Of a stretch of DNA of 64,000 nucleotides, positions 40,580 through 48,159 are shown piece after piece; position 1 is the first letter of the stretch, and each line of letters begins with the position of its first letter. Both the position numbers and the translations under genes were made by a program. The DNA lies in the NCBI GenBank assembly GCA_964423615.1, contig CAYRFQ010000017.1:54998-118997 (forward strand). Direction: 5' to 3'. Origin of the DNA: CAYRFQ01 sp964423615 (GTDB lineage: Bacteria > Planctomycetota > Planctomycetia > Gemmatales > Gemmataceae). A model generated the notes under the pieces. It was not told the DNA's origin. It did not search any database and worked only from the letters and a program-made list of their open reading frames with translations.

Positions 40580-42367
40580 ATGTCTCAAAACGGTCAACTG
40601 AGCGATCTGCTGCTCGCCTGGGAAGAATCGCGTGAACAGGGGGAGACGATTTCCCCGGAACAGTTGTGCCGAAACTGTCCGGAACTGCTCCCCAAGTTGC
40701 GAGAACAAATTCGCGCGCTTGAAGCTCTGAGTCCAATGCTACGTCTGAATCCACCGGAGTCTCGCCAGAGGGTAAATCGGTCGTCGAAGTTGGTTGGAGC
40801 GGAACGGGAGTTGACTCCCGAAATGGCTCACCTCCTCCGTGAACGGCTCCGAATTGCGGGTGGTTTCTTTCTTGTGGTGGTGTTGCTTCCGCTGCTGTTG
40901 ATGCTAGTCGATGTGGCATATAAAGCGGGCTTGGGCTGGCTCGATTTGGCCATCTTTTGGGCTGCTGGAGCGTTGCTCGTGGGATTGGTGGCTCCTCTGT
41001 TTACGAAGTCGCAAGTTTCCCTGAAACGACTTCGTTGGATCGAGATCGGCATTTTTGGTCTGATTATGACAATCGTCGTGTGGGTCCAATGTCGCATGTT
41101 TCATACCGAGTGGCTTGCGAGCATTCCTGCCGCTGACAAAGAGCGGGAATTCATCCTCGTCCTGCTCGATAGCTTCAGCCTGCCGTGGATTGTGCTGATC
41201 TTGATGTACGGGATGCTCATCCCAAACACGTGGAAGCGTTGTGCCTCGGTCGTGACGATCATGTGGGCCATCCCTCTCACGGAATTTATTGTGTTGGGCC
41301 TCACGAACGAGAAGTTTGGAACATACTTACTTCGTGATGCGCTGTTGGGGATGAGCCTCGGGTTGCTCCTCCCGGCCACCGTTGCGGTTTTTGGCTCACA
41401 CAAGATAAGCACGTTACAAAAGGAAGCGTTTGAAGCGAAGAAGATCGGTCAGTATCGTCTCACGAAGCTGATCGGACAAGGGGGAATGGGAGAGGTTTAT
41501 CTCGCCGAACACCAACTTTTACGTCGTCCTTGTGCCATCAAGCTACTCCGCGGAGATCTCGGGACGGATCGCAAGACTCTCGAACGGTTCGAGCGAGAAG
41601 TCCATGCGATGGCAAGGCTAACACACTGGAACACAGTGGAGATCTTTGATTACGGCCATAACGAGGACGGCATCTTCTACTATGTAATGGAATACCTGCC
41701 CGGGATGACGTTGCAAGAACTCGTCGACCAACACGGGCCAATCGAGTCATCTCGGGCGATTCATTTGTTGCAACAAGTCTGTTTCGCATTGCAAGAAGCC
41801 CACAGTATTGGCCTCATCCACCGGGACATCAAACCGAGCAATATCTTCGTGTGTCCGCGAGGCGGGGTGTATGACGTCGTGAAGTTGCTAGACTTCGGAC
41901 TCGTGAAGCCGATGGAAACCTCGACCAAACTGACCATCGAAGGGGCTGTCGCCGGAACTCCTCTCTACATGTCTCCCGAGCAAGCCGAAGCCAAGGCTCT
42001 CGACACGCGTTCGGATTTATTCAGCCTCGGGGTCGTGGGGTATTTTCTTGTGACCGGTCGCCCTCCCTTCCGAGGACCGACCGTCGTTCAAATTTTTAAG
42101 GACTTGGTGCATGGCCAACCCATGCCTCCACGTCAACTCGTTGGGAGCATCCCCGAAGATTTCCAGAGCGTGCTGCTGCGGTGTTTGGAAAAGGCACCGA
42201 CCGACCGCTACGAGAGTGCTCGCGATCTAAGACAAGCTCTGGCGGAATGTCAGTGTGCCAACGAGTGGACACCGGAAAAAGCCGAGGATTGGTGGAGCCA
42301 ACACGGAACGCGATCCTTGTCGCGAGAGTTGGAAGGAGCTTCGACCGAAGAACTGACCTCAGCGTAA
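40580..42367 (+). CDS. Serine/threonine protein kinase with N-terminal multi-pass membrane domain
   Basis: A 595-residue protein. ATG 40580 (MSQNGQLSDLLLAWEES) fits the usual opening of planctomycete kinases; GTG 40553 is an alternative. Residues 1-70 include the 'PEQLCRNCPELLPKLREQI' segment common before planctomycete kinases. Residues about 95-285 hold six or so membrane helices. The kinase domain follows at about 295-560: IGQGGMGEVYLAE (P-loop), CAIKLL (Lys), LIHRDIKPSNIF (catalytic loop), LLDFGLVK (DFG), GTPLYMSPEQAE (P+1). All catalytic residues are present. The kinase sits C-terminal to the membrane part, the reverse of the PknB arrangement. The targets are unknown. Confidence 0.93.
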   Translation: MSQNGQLSDLLLAWEESREQGETISPEQLCRNCPELLPKLREQIRALEALSPMLRLNPPESRQRVNRSSKLVGAERELTPEMAHLLRERLRIAGGFFLVVVLLPLLLMLVDVAYKAGLGWLDLAIFWAAGALLVGLVAPLFTKSQVSLKRLRWIEIGIFGLIMTIVVWVQCRMFHTEWLASIPAADKEREFILVLLDSFSLPWIVLILMYGMLIPNTWKRCASVVTIMWAIPLTEFIVLGLTNEKFGTYLLRDALLGMSLGLLLPATVAVFGSHKISTLQKEAFEAKKIGQYRLTKLIGQGGMGEVYLAEHQLLRRPCAIKLLRGDLGTDRKTLERFEREVHAMARLTHWNTVEIFDYGHNEDGIFYYVMEYLPGMTLQELVDQHGPIESSRAIHLLQQVCFALQEAHSIGLIHRDIKPSNIFVCPRGGVYDVVKLLDFGLVKPMETSTKLTIEGAVAGTPLYMSPEQAEAKALDTRSDLFSLGVVGYFLVTGRPPFRGPTVVQIFKDLVHGQPMPPRQLVGSIPEDFQSVLLRCLEKAPTDRYESARDLRQALAECQCANEWTPEKAEDWWSQHGTRSLSRELEGASTEELTSA

Positions 42368-42437
42368 CCCACACGAGGTTTGCTCGGACCTCAACCCAGA
42401 AAACCCTGCCGAGTAAGATATCAACGGAGGTGATTTT

Positions 42438-42815
42438 GTGAGGTCCGAAATTGCTGAGAACTCATCCATGTCCACCCAAAAATCCTTACTCCAGGCGATT
42501 CACGAATCACCCCTTGACGAGAAACTTCGTCTCGTCTGTGCCGACTGGCTGGAGGAACAAGGCGATTCGCCACAAGCCGAACTGATTCGGCTCCAGTGCG
42601 AGATGGACCATCTTGACAAAGACACGGCCAAGTTTGCGGCGTTCGAAAAACGCACCAAGTCGCTACTCCAAAAACACAAAAGGAGTGGTTCGGAAGAACG
42701 CCGAGGAAGTTGCAGACTATCTAGGATCGAGGGACTCTTAATGTCGAATCGATGTAAGTCCTTGTCTGGTAATACACAGGTTAACCGAATGTTTACTCTC
42801 GTGCTACAGTACTAA
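42438..42815 (+). pseudogene. TIGR02996 domain gene remnant, frameshifted
   Basis: GTG 42438 has GGAGGTG upstream; ATG 42468 starts the domain proper (LLQAIHESPLDEKLRLVCADW, LEEQGDSPQAELIRLQCEM). After TKSLLQKHK the present frame gives unrelated residues. Reading one base back at the AAAA run near 42676-42681 gives EWFGRTPRK, matching the 'H...EWLG' continuation of TIGR02996 proteins, before a stop at 42722. The usual C-terminal partner domain (LRR or SUMF1-like) is absent. It therefore looks like a decayed fragment; the 125-residue frame could still be translated. Confidence 0.65.
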
Positions 42816-42824
42816 ACTCAACTC

Positions 42825-44735
42825 TCAAATTTCTTGCGAGTAAGACATCATGATGTCTTGGGGTTGGATTTCTTCCAGCCCGGGAAAACCATCGGCGATG
42901 ATTTTGTCGGCAAGTGCCGAAGCATCCTTGTAGTAACGATCAGGGTACCGCTCACCGGTCAACTTGTGCCTGAGGTCTCGGTCGAGAATGTCCGCGGCCA
43001 TGACCAACGTTTCGTTTTTTTGTTGGTTCGCATATAGCGAGGTGACCAAGATCGTCACGTTGTCTTGAACTCGTTGTGACAATTCAGCGATTCGACATTG
43101 GCGGTCGGCGAGTTTCAACTGATGCTTGACCATCGCATCGCTGATTTCCGTAGGGGAGCGTTGGAATTGCTTCAGCGTGAAATCAACGTGGTCCTGCAGT
43201 CGCTTGTCCAGACCTGGCACATTTTGTCGATCAGCGGCTTTGAACTTCTGTCCCATCGACCACTTCGCATAAGCGTACATTTCCTTGCGAAGTTTCCACG
43301 CATGAATCGGATTGGCCGGATTGAAGTTCTTGATCGCGTGTTTCTGAAGGGCCTTGCCGATCGGCTCGAAGTAGGTCTTGCCGTGCTGCTTGACGAGACC
43401 TTTGAAGAATGCCATGCCAAGCATTTCGCCTTCGCCTTCGTAGATGCACGGGGCGAGGAAATCATGGACATTTTCGGCGAACAAGTGTCCTTCCAGGAAC
43501 GATCGACCGCCGTGGGTCTTCATGAACAATTCGATCGCGGCTTCCTTGAGTGCCTCGCTCCCGAAGATCTTGGCGATCATGCATTCGAGTTCGCCGCGGT
43601 AGCCTTGCTCGATGAGCCACGAACCCCACGCAACGAGCGCGTCACATCCAACAATCAGCCCCGCCATTCGGGCGATCCTTCGCTTGACGAGTTCGCGCGT
43701 CTCGATGGCCTGCCCGTACGTCCGGCGGAAGTTCGCCCAAGGCAGCATGTTCGCGAGCATGACTCGCATCGTCCCCGAGGCGTTGGCGCAGAGAGCCAAA
43801 CGACCGAGGTTCAAACCGTGGTAGGCGATCGTCAATCCGTCGCCAACTGTTGAGTGGAGTAAGTTATCCTTCGGCACCCGGAACTTGTTGAATCGCAGTC
43901 CCTGGTTGTATCCGTGGCGAAGGGCGTACAACCCGTACGGTACGATTTGGAAATGGTCGTTTTCTTCCTTCGGCAGTTCGGCAATGAATACGGCCGGTTT
44001 GCCGTCGAGCATCACGACAATGCCGATCGTGCGTCCAGGAACGGCGTTGGTGATGAAGAGTTTTTCGCCGGTGATCTCGTAATGGTCCCCAACGAGCTCC
44101 GCCGTCGTCCGAAGAGCCGTGAGATCCGAACCAGCATTTGGTTCGGTCAACGCGAACGCCGAAAGGGATTCGCCACTGGCCAGCTTTGGTAAGAACCGCT
44201 CTTTTTGCTCCTCCGAACCAAATGTGGCGACGGGATCAACGGCACCGATACACCCGTGAACCGAAGCAAGTCCGGAAACCATTCCATCGACCATCGCCAT
44301 CCGCATCAAAAAACGGGAGAAGCGAGAGAACGGTGCTCCTTGGCCGCCGTACTTTTGATCGATGAGCATTCCCCAATATCCGACCGTAGCCAGTTCTGCG
44401 AGTGTCGCCTCGGACACTTTGCCATTTTCGTCGTAGAGGACGCCCTCGGACTTTCGACGTTTCACGATGGCCATGGATTTGTTCATGGCTTCGTCACACG
44501 GATGCGAAACACTCAACGCTGGGGCTTGGAACAATTCGAGAGGTGTCTTGCCGTCCCAAACGGCCCGGTGGATGGGGCTGGCAGCGGTCTGGTATTTGAA
44601 CAGAGCCTCGACTTGTTCGTCGGCCTGGTCCATCGCACCGGTTCGACGAGCTTCGTCTTCGGACTTTCCACTCAAACGGAGTGCCGTTTCGGCGAAGCTC
44701 AACTTTTCTTGTTCTGGTTGTGTTGATGTGCTCAT
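42825..44735 (-). CDS. Acyl-CoA dehydrogenase family protein, 636 aa
   Basis: FAD-dependent enzyme oxidising an acyl-CoA. ATG 44735 follows ACAGGAG. Residues about 90-480 form the ACAD fold: LIDQKYGGQGAPFSRFSRF, SAFALTEPNAGSDLTALRTT (FAD/substrate strand), YEITGEKLFITNA, GLRFNKFRVPKDNLL, GLNLGRLALCANASG, RRTYGQAIETRELVKRRIA, then AKIFGSEALKEAAIELFMKT. The family catalytic position is in ENVHDFLAPCIYEGEGEML. About 150 extra residues follow (KALQKHAIKNFNPANP onward), as in the long FadE-like and bacterial VLCAD-like enzymes. It is likely beta-oxidation of long or modified chains. It stands alone on its strand. Confidence 0.92.
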   Translation of the reverse strand: MSTSTQPEQEKLSFAETALRLSGKSEDEARRTGAMDQADEQVEALFKYQTAASPIHRAVWDGKTPLELFQAPALSVSHPCDEAMNKSMAIVKRRKSEGVLYDENGKVSEATLAELATVGYWGMLIDQKYGGQGAPFSRFSRFLMRMAMVDGMVSGLASVHGCIGAVDPVATFGSEEQKERFLPKLASGESLSAFALTEPNAGSDLTALRTTAELVGDHYEITGEKLFITNAVPGRTIGIVVMLDGKPAVFIAELPKEENDHFQIVPYGLYALRHGYNQGLRFNKFRVPKDNLLHSTVGDGLTIAYHGLNLGRLALCANASGTMRVMLANMLPWANFRRTYGQAIETRELVKRRIARMAGLIVGCDALVAWGSWLIEQGYRGELECMIAKIFGSEALKEAAIELFMKTHGGRSFLEGHLFAENVHDFLAPCIYEGEGEMLGMAFFKGLVKQHGKTYFEPIGKALQKHAIKNFNPANPIHAWKLRKEMYAYAKWSMGQKFKAADRQNVPGLDKRLQDHVDFTLKQFQRSPTEISDAMVKHQLKLADRQCRIAELSQRVQDNVTILVTSLYANQQKNETLVMAADILDRDLRHKLTGERYPDRYYKDASALADKIIADGFPGLEEIQPQDIMMSYSQEI

Positions 44736-45126
44736 CTGACAATTACTCCTGTGTTCCTGATCGGTTTCACTCTGCGTATTTGGTCAGCTACCCTCGAATT
44801 GATCGTCGGGGGACTTCCAAAACACATCGTTGTCAAACCTCTGAGAATTCTCTGGTCGGTTCGACTCCGCCAGGTCGTCGTTATACCTCTGGGTGTTTCG
44901 GGCGATGAGATTGGGCGAATCAAGGAGCTGGTTGGGCTCGAAGAAGACTTGTCACGTTTTTTATTCTACGCAAACTTTGCGTGAAAAAGTATCTTTGGCC
45001 CAGTGGGAGGATACAACATCGTGGTTAGAAGAAACAACATCCGAAGAATTAGGACACGTCAACCGCCTCCGTTGCGTAGAATACAAATAATATAGAATCG
45101 TCTGTTTTGGGGAGGATGGACACCTG
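44736..45126. other. Divergent intergenic region
   Basis: Nothing coding supported. It must hold the promoters for the acyl-CoA dehydrogenase (left) and the sigma-factor operon (right). GGGGAGG at 45110 is the ribosome binding site of the right-hand gene. Confidence 0.45.
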
Positions 45127-45525
45127 ATGGCGGTCTGCGACGAAGGTTATATCTGCGACGTTTGTGGCAAAGAAGTCGAAGCCATTACTGATTCCGCGCT
45201 CTACCTCCAGTACGTATTGGGGGCGATTTCTCCGAACGATCTGCCGAACACGCAGGAACGGCACATCCGGTGCGATACGACGTTGGCCCAATTCATTGTT
45301 GCTCCGGCTTTTGCACCGGTGATCTGTGAAGGTCCGTTTGCCAAGACTCACCTCGATCCGGCTTACGTACTCCAACAAGAACGGTTGATCACGCGAGCTT
45401 GGGAAAGACTCCAGGAAATTCCGCAGCTCGGGATCGCCATCCCGGAATATCCTCTCCCGGAAGTGCTTCGATCATGGGACGAACAAAATCGATCCGAACG
45501 GAGGTCTGAACAAGCGACGAAATGA
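45127..45525 (+). CDS. Hypothetical protein in sigma-factor operon, 132 aa
   Basis: Unrecognised soluble protein with GGGGAGG upstream of ATG 45127. The N-terminus holds a zinc-ribbon-like CDVCGK and a later HIRCDTTLAQFIV, which could supply metal ligands; the middle (VICEGPFAKTHLDPAYVLQQE) is well ordered. The last four bases overlap the start of the ECF sigma gene (ATGA), so translation is coupled. The position suggests a role with the sigma/anti-sigma pair, for example a signal-sensing or stress protein, but nothing in the sequence proves this. Confidence 0.8.
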   Translation: MAVCDEGYICDVCGKEVEAITDSALYLQYVLGAISPNDLPNTQERHIRCDTTLAQFIVAPAFAPVICEGPFAKTHLDPAYVLQQERLITRAWERLQEIPQLGIAIPEYPLPEVLRSWDEQNRSERRSEQATK

Positions 45526-46154
45526 CGACAGCCTGTCCCATTACGAGTGACCATACGGAACTCGGAGCGACAAGAATGACTGCGGAAGAACAAAAAGAAA
45601 TAATGGCCGAAGAACTCACGCCGGAGAGGGTGTTCCACGAGTACGCGCCGCGAGTGTATAACCTTGCACGCCGGATGCTCGGCAACGATGCTGATGCCGA
45701 GGACGTGACGCAGGAGGTCTTACTCCAAGTCATACGCAAGCTCGATACGTTCCGTGGCGAGGCTCAGTTTCCGACCTGGCTTCACCGCGTCACAGTGAAT
45801 ATGGCTTTGGCGCATCGCGGCAAGCGTGCGCGGCGAGAGGAACGCGAAGTCTCGGAATCGTTTGGTTCGTTTCCTGATAACGGTCAACTCGGCGGTCCGG
45901 TGAAACGTTGGGACGTCGAACCCGAGCGACAAGCGATCAACCGAGAGACACAAGATTTGATCGAACAAGCTGTTGCGGACATGCCCGAGAAATACCGCGA
46001 CGTGTACGTCCTGGCGGATATCGAAGGACTTTCCAATTCCGACATTGGAGACCTACTCGGTTTGAGCATACCGGCGGTTAAGAGTCGATTGCATCGTGGG
46101 CGCTTGCTGTTACGCAACGCCTTGGCCCCGCATTTTGAGGAGACGAAAGCCTGA
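45522..46154 (+). CDS. ECF-type RNA polymerase sigma factor
   Basis: A 210-residue sigma-70 family protein. ATG 45522 overlaps the previous stop; an internal ATG at 45576 (MTAEEQKEIM) is an alternative start. Region 2: FHEYAPRVYNLARRMLGND, DAEDVTQEVLLQVIRKL, FPTWLHRVTVNMALAHRG. Region 4: MPEKYRDVYVLADIEGLSNS with helix-turn-helix IGDLLGLSIPAVKSRLHRGR. The stop overlaps the next start by one base (TGATG), the standard sigma/anti-sigma coupling. The regulon is unknown; the TGA-containing redoxin lies just downstream and may be a target. Confidence 0.95.
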   Translation: MTTACPITSDHTELGATRMTAEEQKEIMAEELTPERVFHEYAPRVYNLARRMLGNDADAEDVTQEVLLQVIRKLDTFRGEAQFPTWLHRVTVNMALAHRGKRARREEREVSESFGSFPDNGQLGGPVKRWDVEPERQAINRETQDLIEQAVADMPEKYRDVYVLADIEGLSNSDIGDLLGLSIPAVKSRLHRGRLLLRNALAPHFEETKA

Positions 46155-46414
46155 TGACTTGCCGAGAACTAGCTGACGTGTTGCTGGAGTTCATCTCGGG
46201 CGAGTTAGAGACCCAACTCCACGCAACGATCGAACAACATCTTTCGATCTGTCCCCATTGCGATGCGGTCGTTCACAACTACCGGGTAACGATCAAAATC
46301 ACACGGAAACTCCCCACCAAAGAACTTCCGCAACAATTCGCAAAGCGACTTGCTCACCTGCTCGGGGTGTTCGACGAAGATTCGAAGAAGGACGCTCAAG
46401 GTAACCAGGAATGA
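46154..46414 (+). CDS. ZAS-type anti-sigma factor
   Basis: An 86-residue soluble protein translationally coupled to the ECF sigma gene. It opens MTCRELADVLLEFISGEL and has ATIEQHLSICPHCDAVV, the HxxxCxxC zinc motif of ZAS/zf-HC2 anti-sigma factors, followed by a short helical tail. No membrane helix is present, so it is a cytoplasmic anti-sigma protein, often of the redox-sensing kind (RsrA group) in which zinc release on thiol oxidation frees the sigma factor. Redox sensing here is an inference. Confidence 0.9.
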   Translation: MTCRELADVLLEFISGELETQLHATIEQHLSICPHCDAVVHNYRVTIKITRKLPTKELPQQFAKRLAHLLGVFDEDSKKDAQGNQE

Positions 46415-46529
46415 CAGAATAGACAGGGTTCGAACTCTGTCTAATCTTTTACGGACAGTTGCGAACGCTGTTCACACAAGGATTCCGACACCTTTGAATC
46501 AACGAACGTACTCCCGAGGAGACTGATTC

Positions 46530-47642
46530 ATGTCCTGTTCTTCGTCGTTCTTGGGTCGTGTACGCACGACGCCGATAACTTTGTTTCGTCTCCAATGTCT
46601 GACGTTAGCTCTTTTCCTGAGCGGAGGCTTTGGACTTAGCCCGCTTTTGGCTGGAAACGGAGGCGGATCTGATAACAAGCTACCTACAAAATCTGACCAG
46701 AGAGATCCCGCCTACAATGCCGAGTGGGGCCAGGGTCGTGGTTTCCGAGTGGGGCAAACATTACCAGACATTCCGCTCTACGACCTCGACGGAAAAGAAG
46801 TCCGGTTCTCGAAATACCTCGGTAAACAGTACATTGTCTACGCCTGGGCGAGTTGGTGATTTTGCCGTTTTCACTTGCCCGTGTGGCAAGCCATTCACAC
46901 CAAGCTCAATGACAAAGGGTTCACCGTTGTGGGCATTGCCCTCGATTCGGAAGGCATCGGGCCAGCCAAGACTTACTACGACAAATATAAAGTTACGTTC
47001 CCGTCGTTGATCGATCCGAACTATGCTACCAAGTTCGGTGCCGTGCCGTATACCTTTTTGATTGACGAGCATGGTGTCGTTCGCAAGCAATTCCGGAGCG
47101 CCCCACGACGCGCCGAAGACGTGGCAAAGTATCTAAAACCTGAGGGTGAACTCCGTCCGGTCACAGCCAAGATACGGAAGCAGTGGTCCAAACCGGGCGA
47201 GCGACTTCACCCTTCGGCTATTGCTGTTCTCGTCAAACTGAACAAGCAGAATCCCAAAGATTTGAAGATCGTGAACCAATTGGCATCTCGGTACCTCGAC
47301 CTGAAGAAATTCGAGACAACGAGGAAAATTATTGGTGTGGCCATCAAGCACTACTCGGCCAAGGAGGTGGCCCGAGGAGAGGATGTTGCGATCAGGAAGG
47401 CGCTGGCGCAGGCTTATTTCCAATTGAGTCGTGCTTCCGTAGGGGATCGCACGGCTCAGGTGAAACATGCGACGATGTCGTTCTATTTGGCTCCGACGAT
47501 TGGATATGCGAAACAAATCGCTCGAATAATCGCTCCGGAAAAGTTCGATACCAAGAGTGGGAGATTCGACAATCAATTTCGCGAGGCGACTCGGCGTCGA
47601 TTGTATAAAGAACGGGCAGCGTGGCTGAAACGTGACGATTAA
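46530..47642 (+). CDS. Thioredoxin-fold (TlpA/redoxin-like) protein with in-frame TGA; candidate selenoprotein
   Basis: A 370-codon frame broken only by TGA at codon 110 (46857-46859). A signal peptide lies near residues 18-41. The fold starts GQTLPDIPLYDLDGKEVRFS and continues YIVYAWASW-TGA-FCRFHLPVWQ, then TVVGIALDSEG and GAVPYTFLIDEHG (cis-proline loop). The TGA falls where the W-C-x-x-C-R-x-x-L-P motif has its redox cysteines, leaving U/stop-F-C-R. The frame is the same and uninterrupted on both sides. At 46874-46890 CTTGCC-CGTGT-GGCAAG forms a stem-loop 20 bases after the TGA with G second in the loop, matching the bacterial SECIS rule. The C-terminal 190 residues are helical. A plain nonsense mutation is the alternative. 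Confidence 0.7.
46874..46890 (+). promoter_or_regulatory. SECIS-like stem-loop after the in-frame TGA
   Basis: A perfect 6-bp stem with a 5-base loop (CGTGT). The apical loop starts 20 bases after the TGA and has a G among its first two bases. Both points fall within the published bacterial SECIS constraints (loop 16-37 bases from UGA). A longer lower stem is not obvious. Confidence 0.5.
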
Positions 47643-47700
47643 CACCAAATTGCTCGGTGTCGGGTTGTTCGATTTTTCGAATGGAAAAGGAAGTATGCGA

Positions 47701-47735
47701 CGAAGGCACACCTTCTCGGACGGGTGGTGCCTTCG
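47701..47735 (+). terminator. Hairpin downstream of redoxin gene
   Basis: CGAAGGCAC pairs with GTGCCTTCG, extended by ACC/GGT. It lies 60 bases after the redoxin stop; the T-rich CTCTTG after the stem is weak, so it is a possible terminator. Confidence 0.5.
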
Positions 47736-47809
47736 CTCTTGATCGCTTCCAGCCAAACTACGCTTAGATAGAAGCGCAACCTTTCCTTTTCGCCTTAATA
47801 CCTTTTCTG

Positions 47810-47965
47810 GACTGGAGATGGCCCGACCCGAGCGGCGCGGGAATCCCAGAAAATCTCATCGTTGCAATACTCAATGTCTTTCACTCGCCTTGTGGAGAGG
47901 CGGCCAAATCTGAGCGAAGTGGGAAGTACAGTGGAACCTGAAGGATTACGAAGAGACCCTATCTC
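47810..47965 (-). repeat. Dispersed repeat, diverged copy D
   Basis: The minus strand reads GGATTCCCGCGCCGCTCGGG and CTTCCCACTTCGCTCAGATT, resembling the TTCCCGCTTCGCTCGGGTT core of copies A to C in two places. Heavily diverged, so assignment is tentative. Confidence 0.4.
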
Positions 47966-48159
47966 CAGATAGGAAAACTTGCGGTTTACCAAGGCACACA
48001 GTTGAGAACCACCACAAAAAGTGGAATGCGAGCGATGTGGTGGTCAATTGGTTTTGTTTCTCCGATCGTCCCATCGACTCGCATAAAGGCGAAAGAATCC
48101 CTATGGAACTTGCTGAATATTATTGTTCGGCGTAGATGCTGGCCCTTCTCGCGGTTGTA

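Larger units (their letters stand above)
47643..48159. other. Intergenic region with hairpins and a diverged repeat copy
   Basis: No gene. Bases 47701-47735 form a strong hairpin (CGAAGGCAC/GTGCCTTCG) after the redoxin gene. Bases 47810-47965 read on the minus strand resemble the dispersed repeat. ACCACCACA/TGTGGTGGT (about 48010-48044) is a further inverted repeat near the glgP 3' end. Confidence 0.55.
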
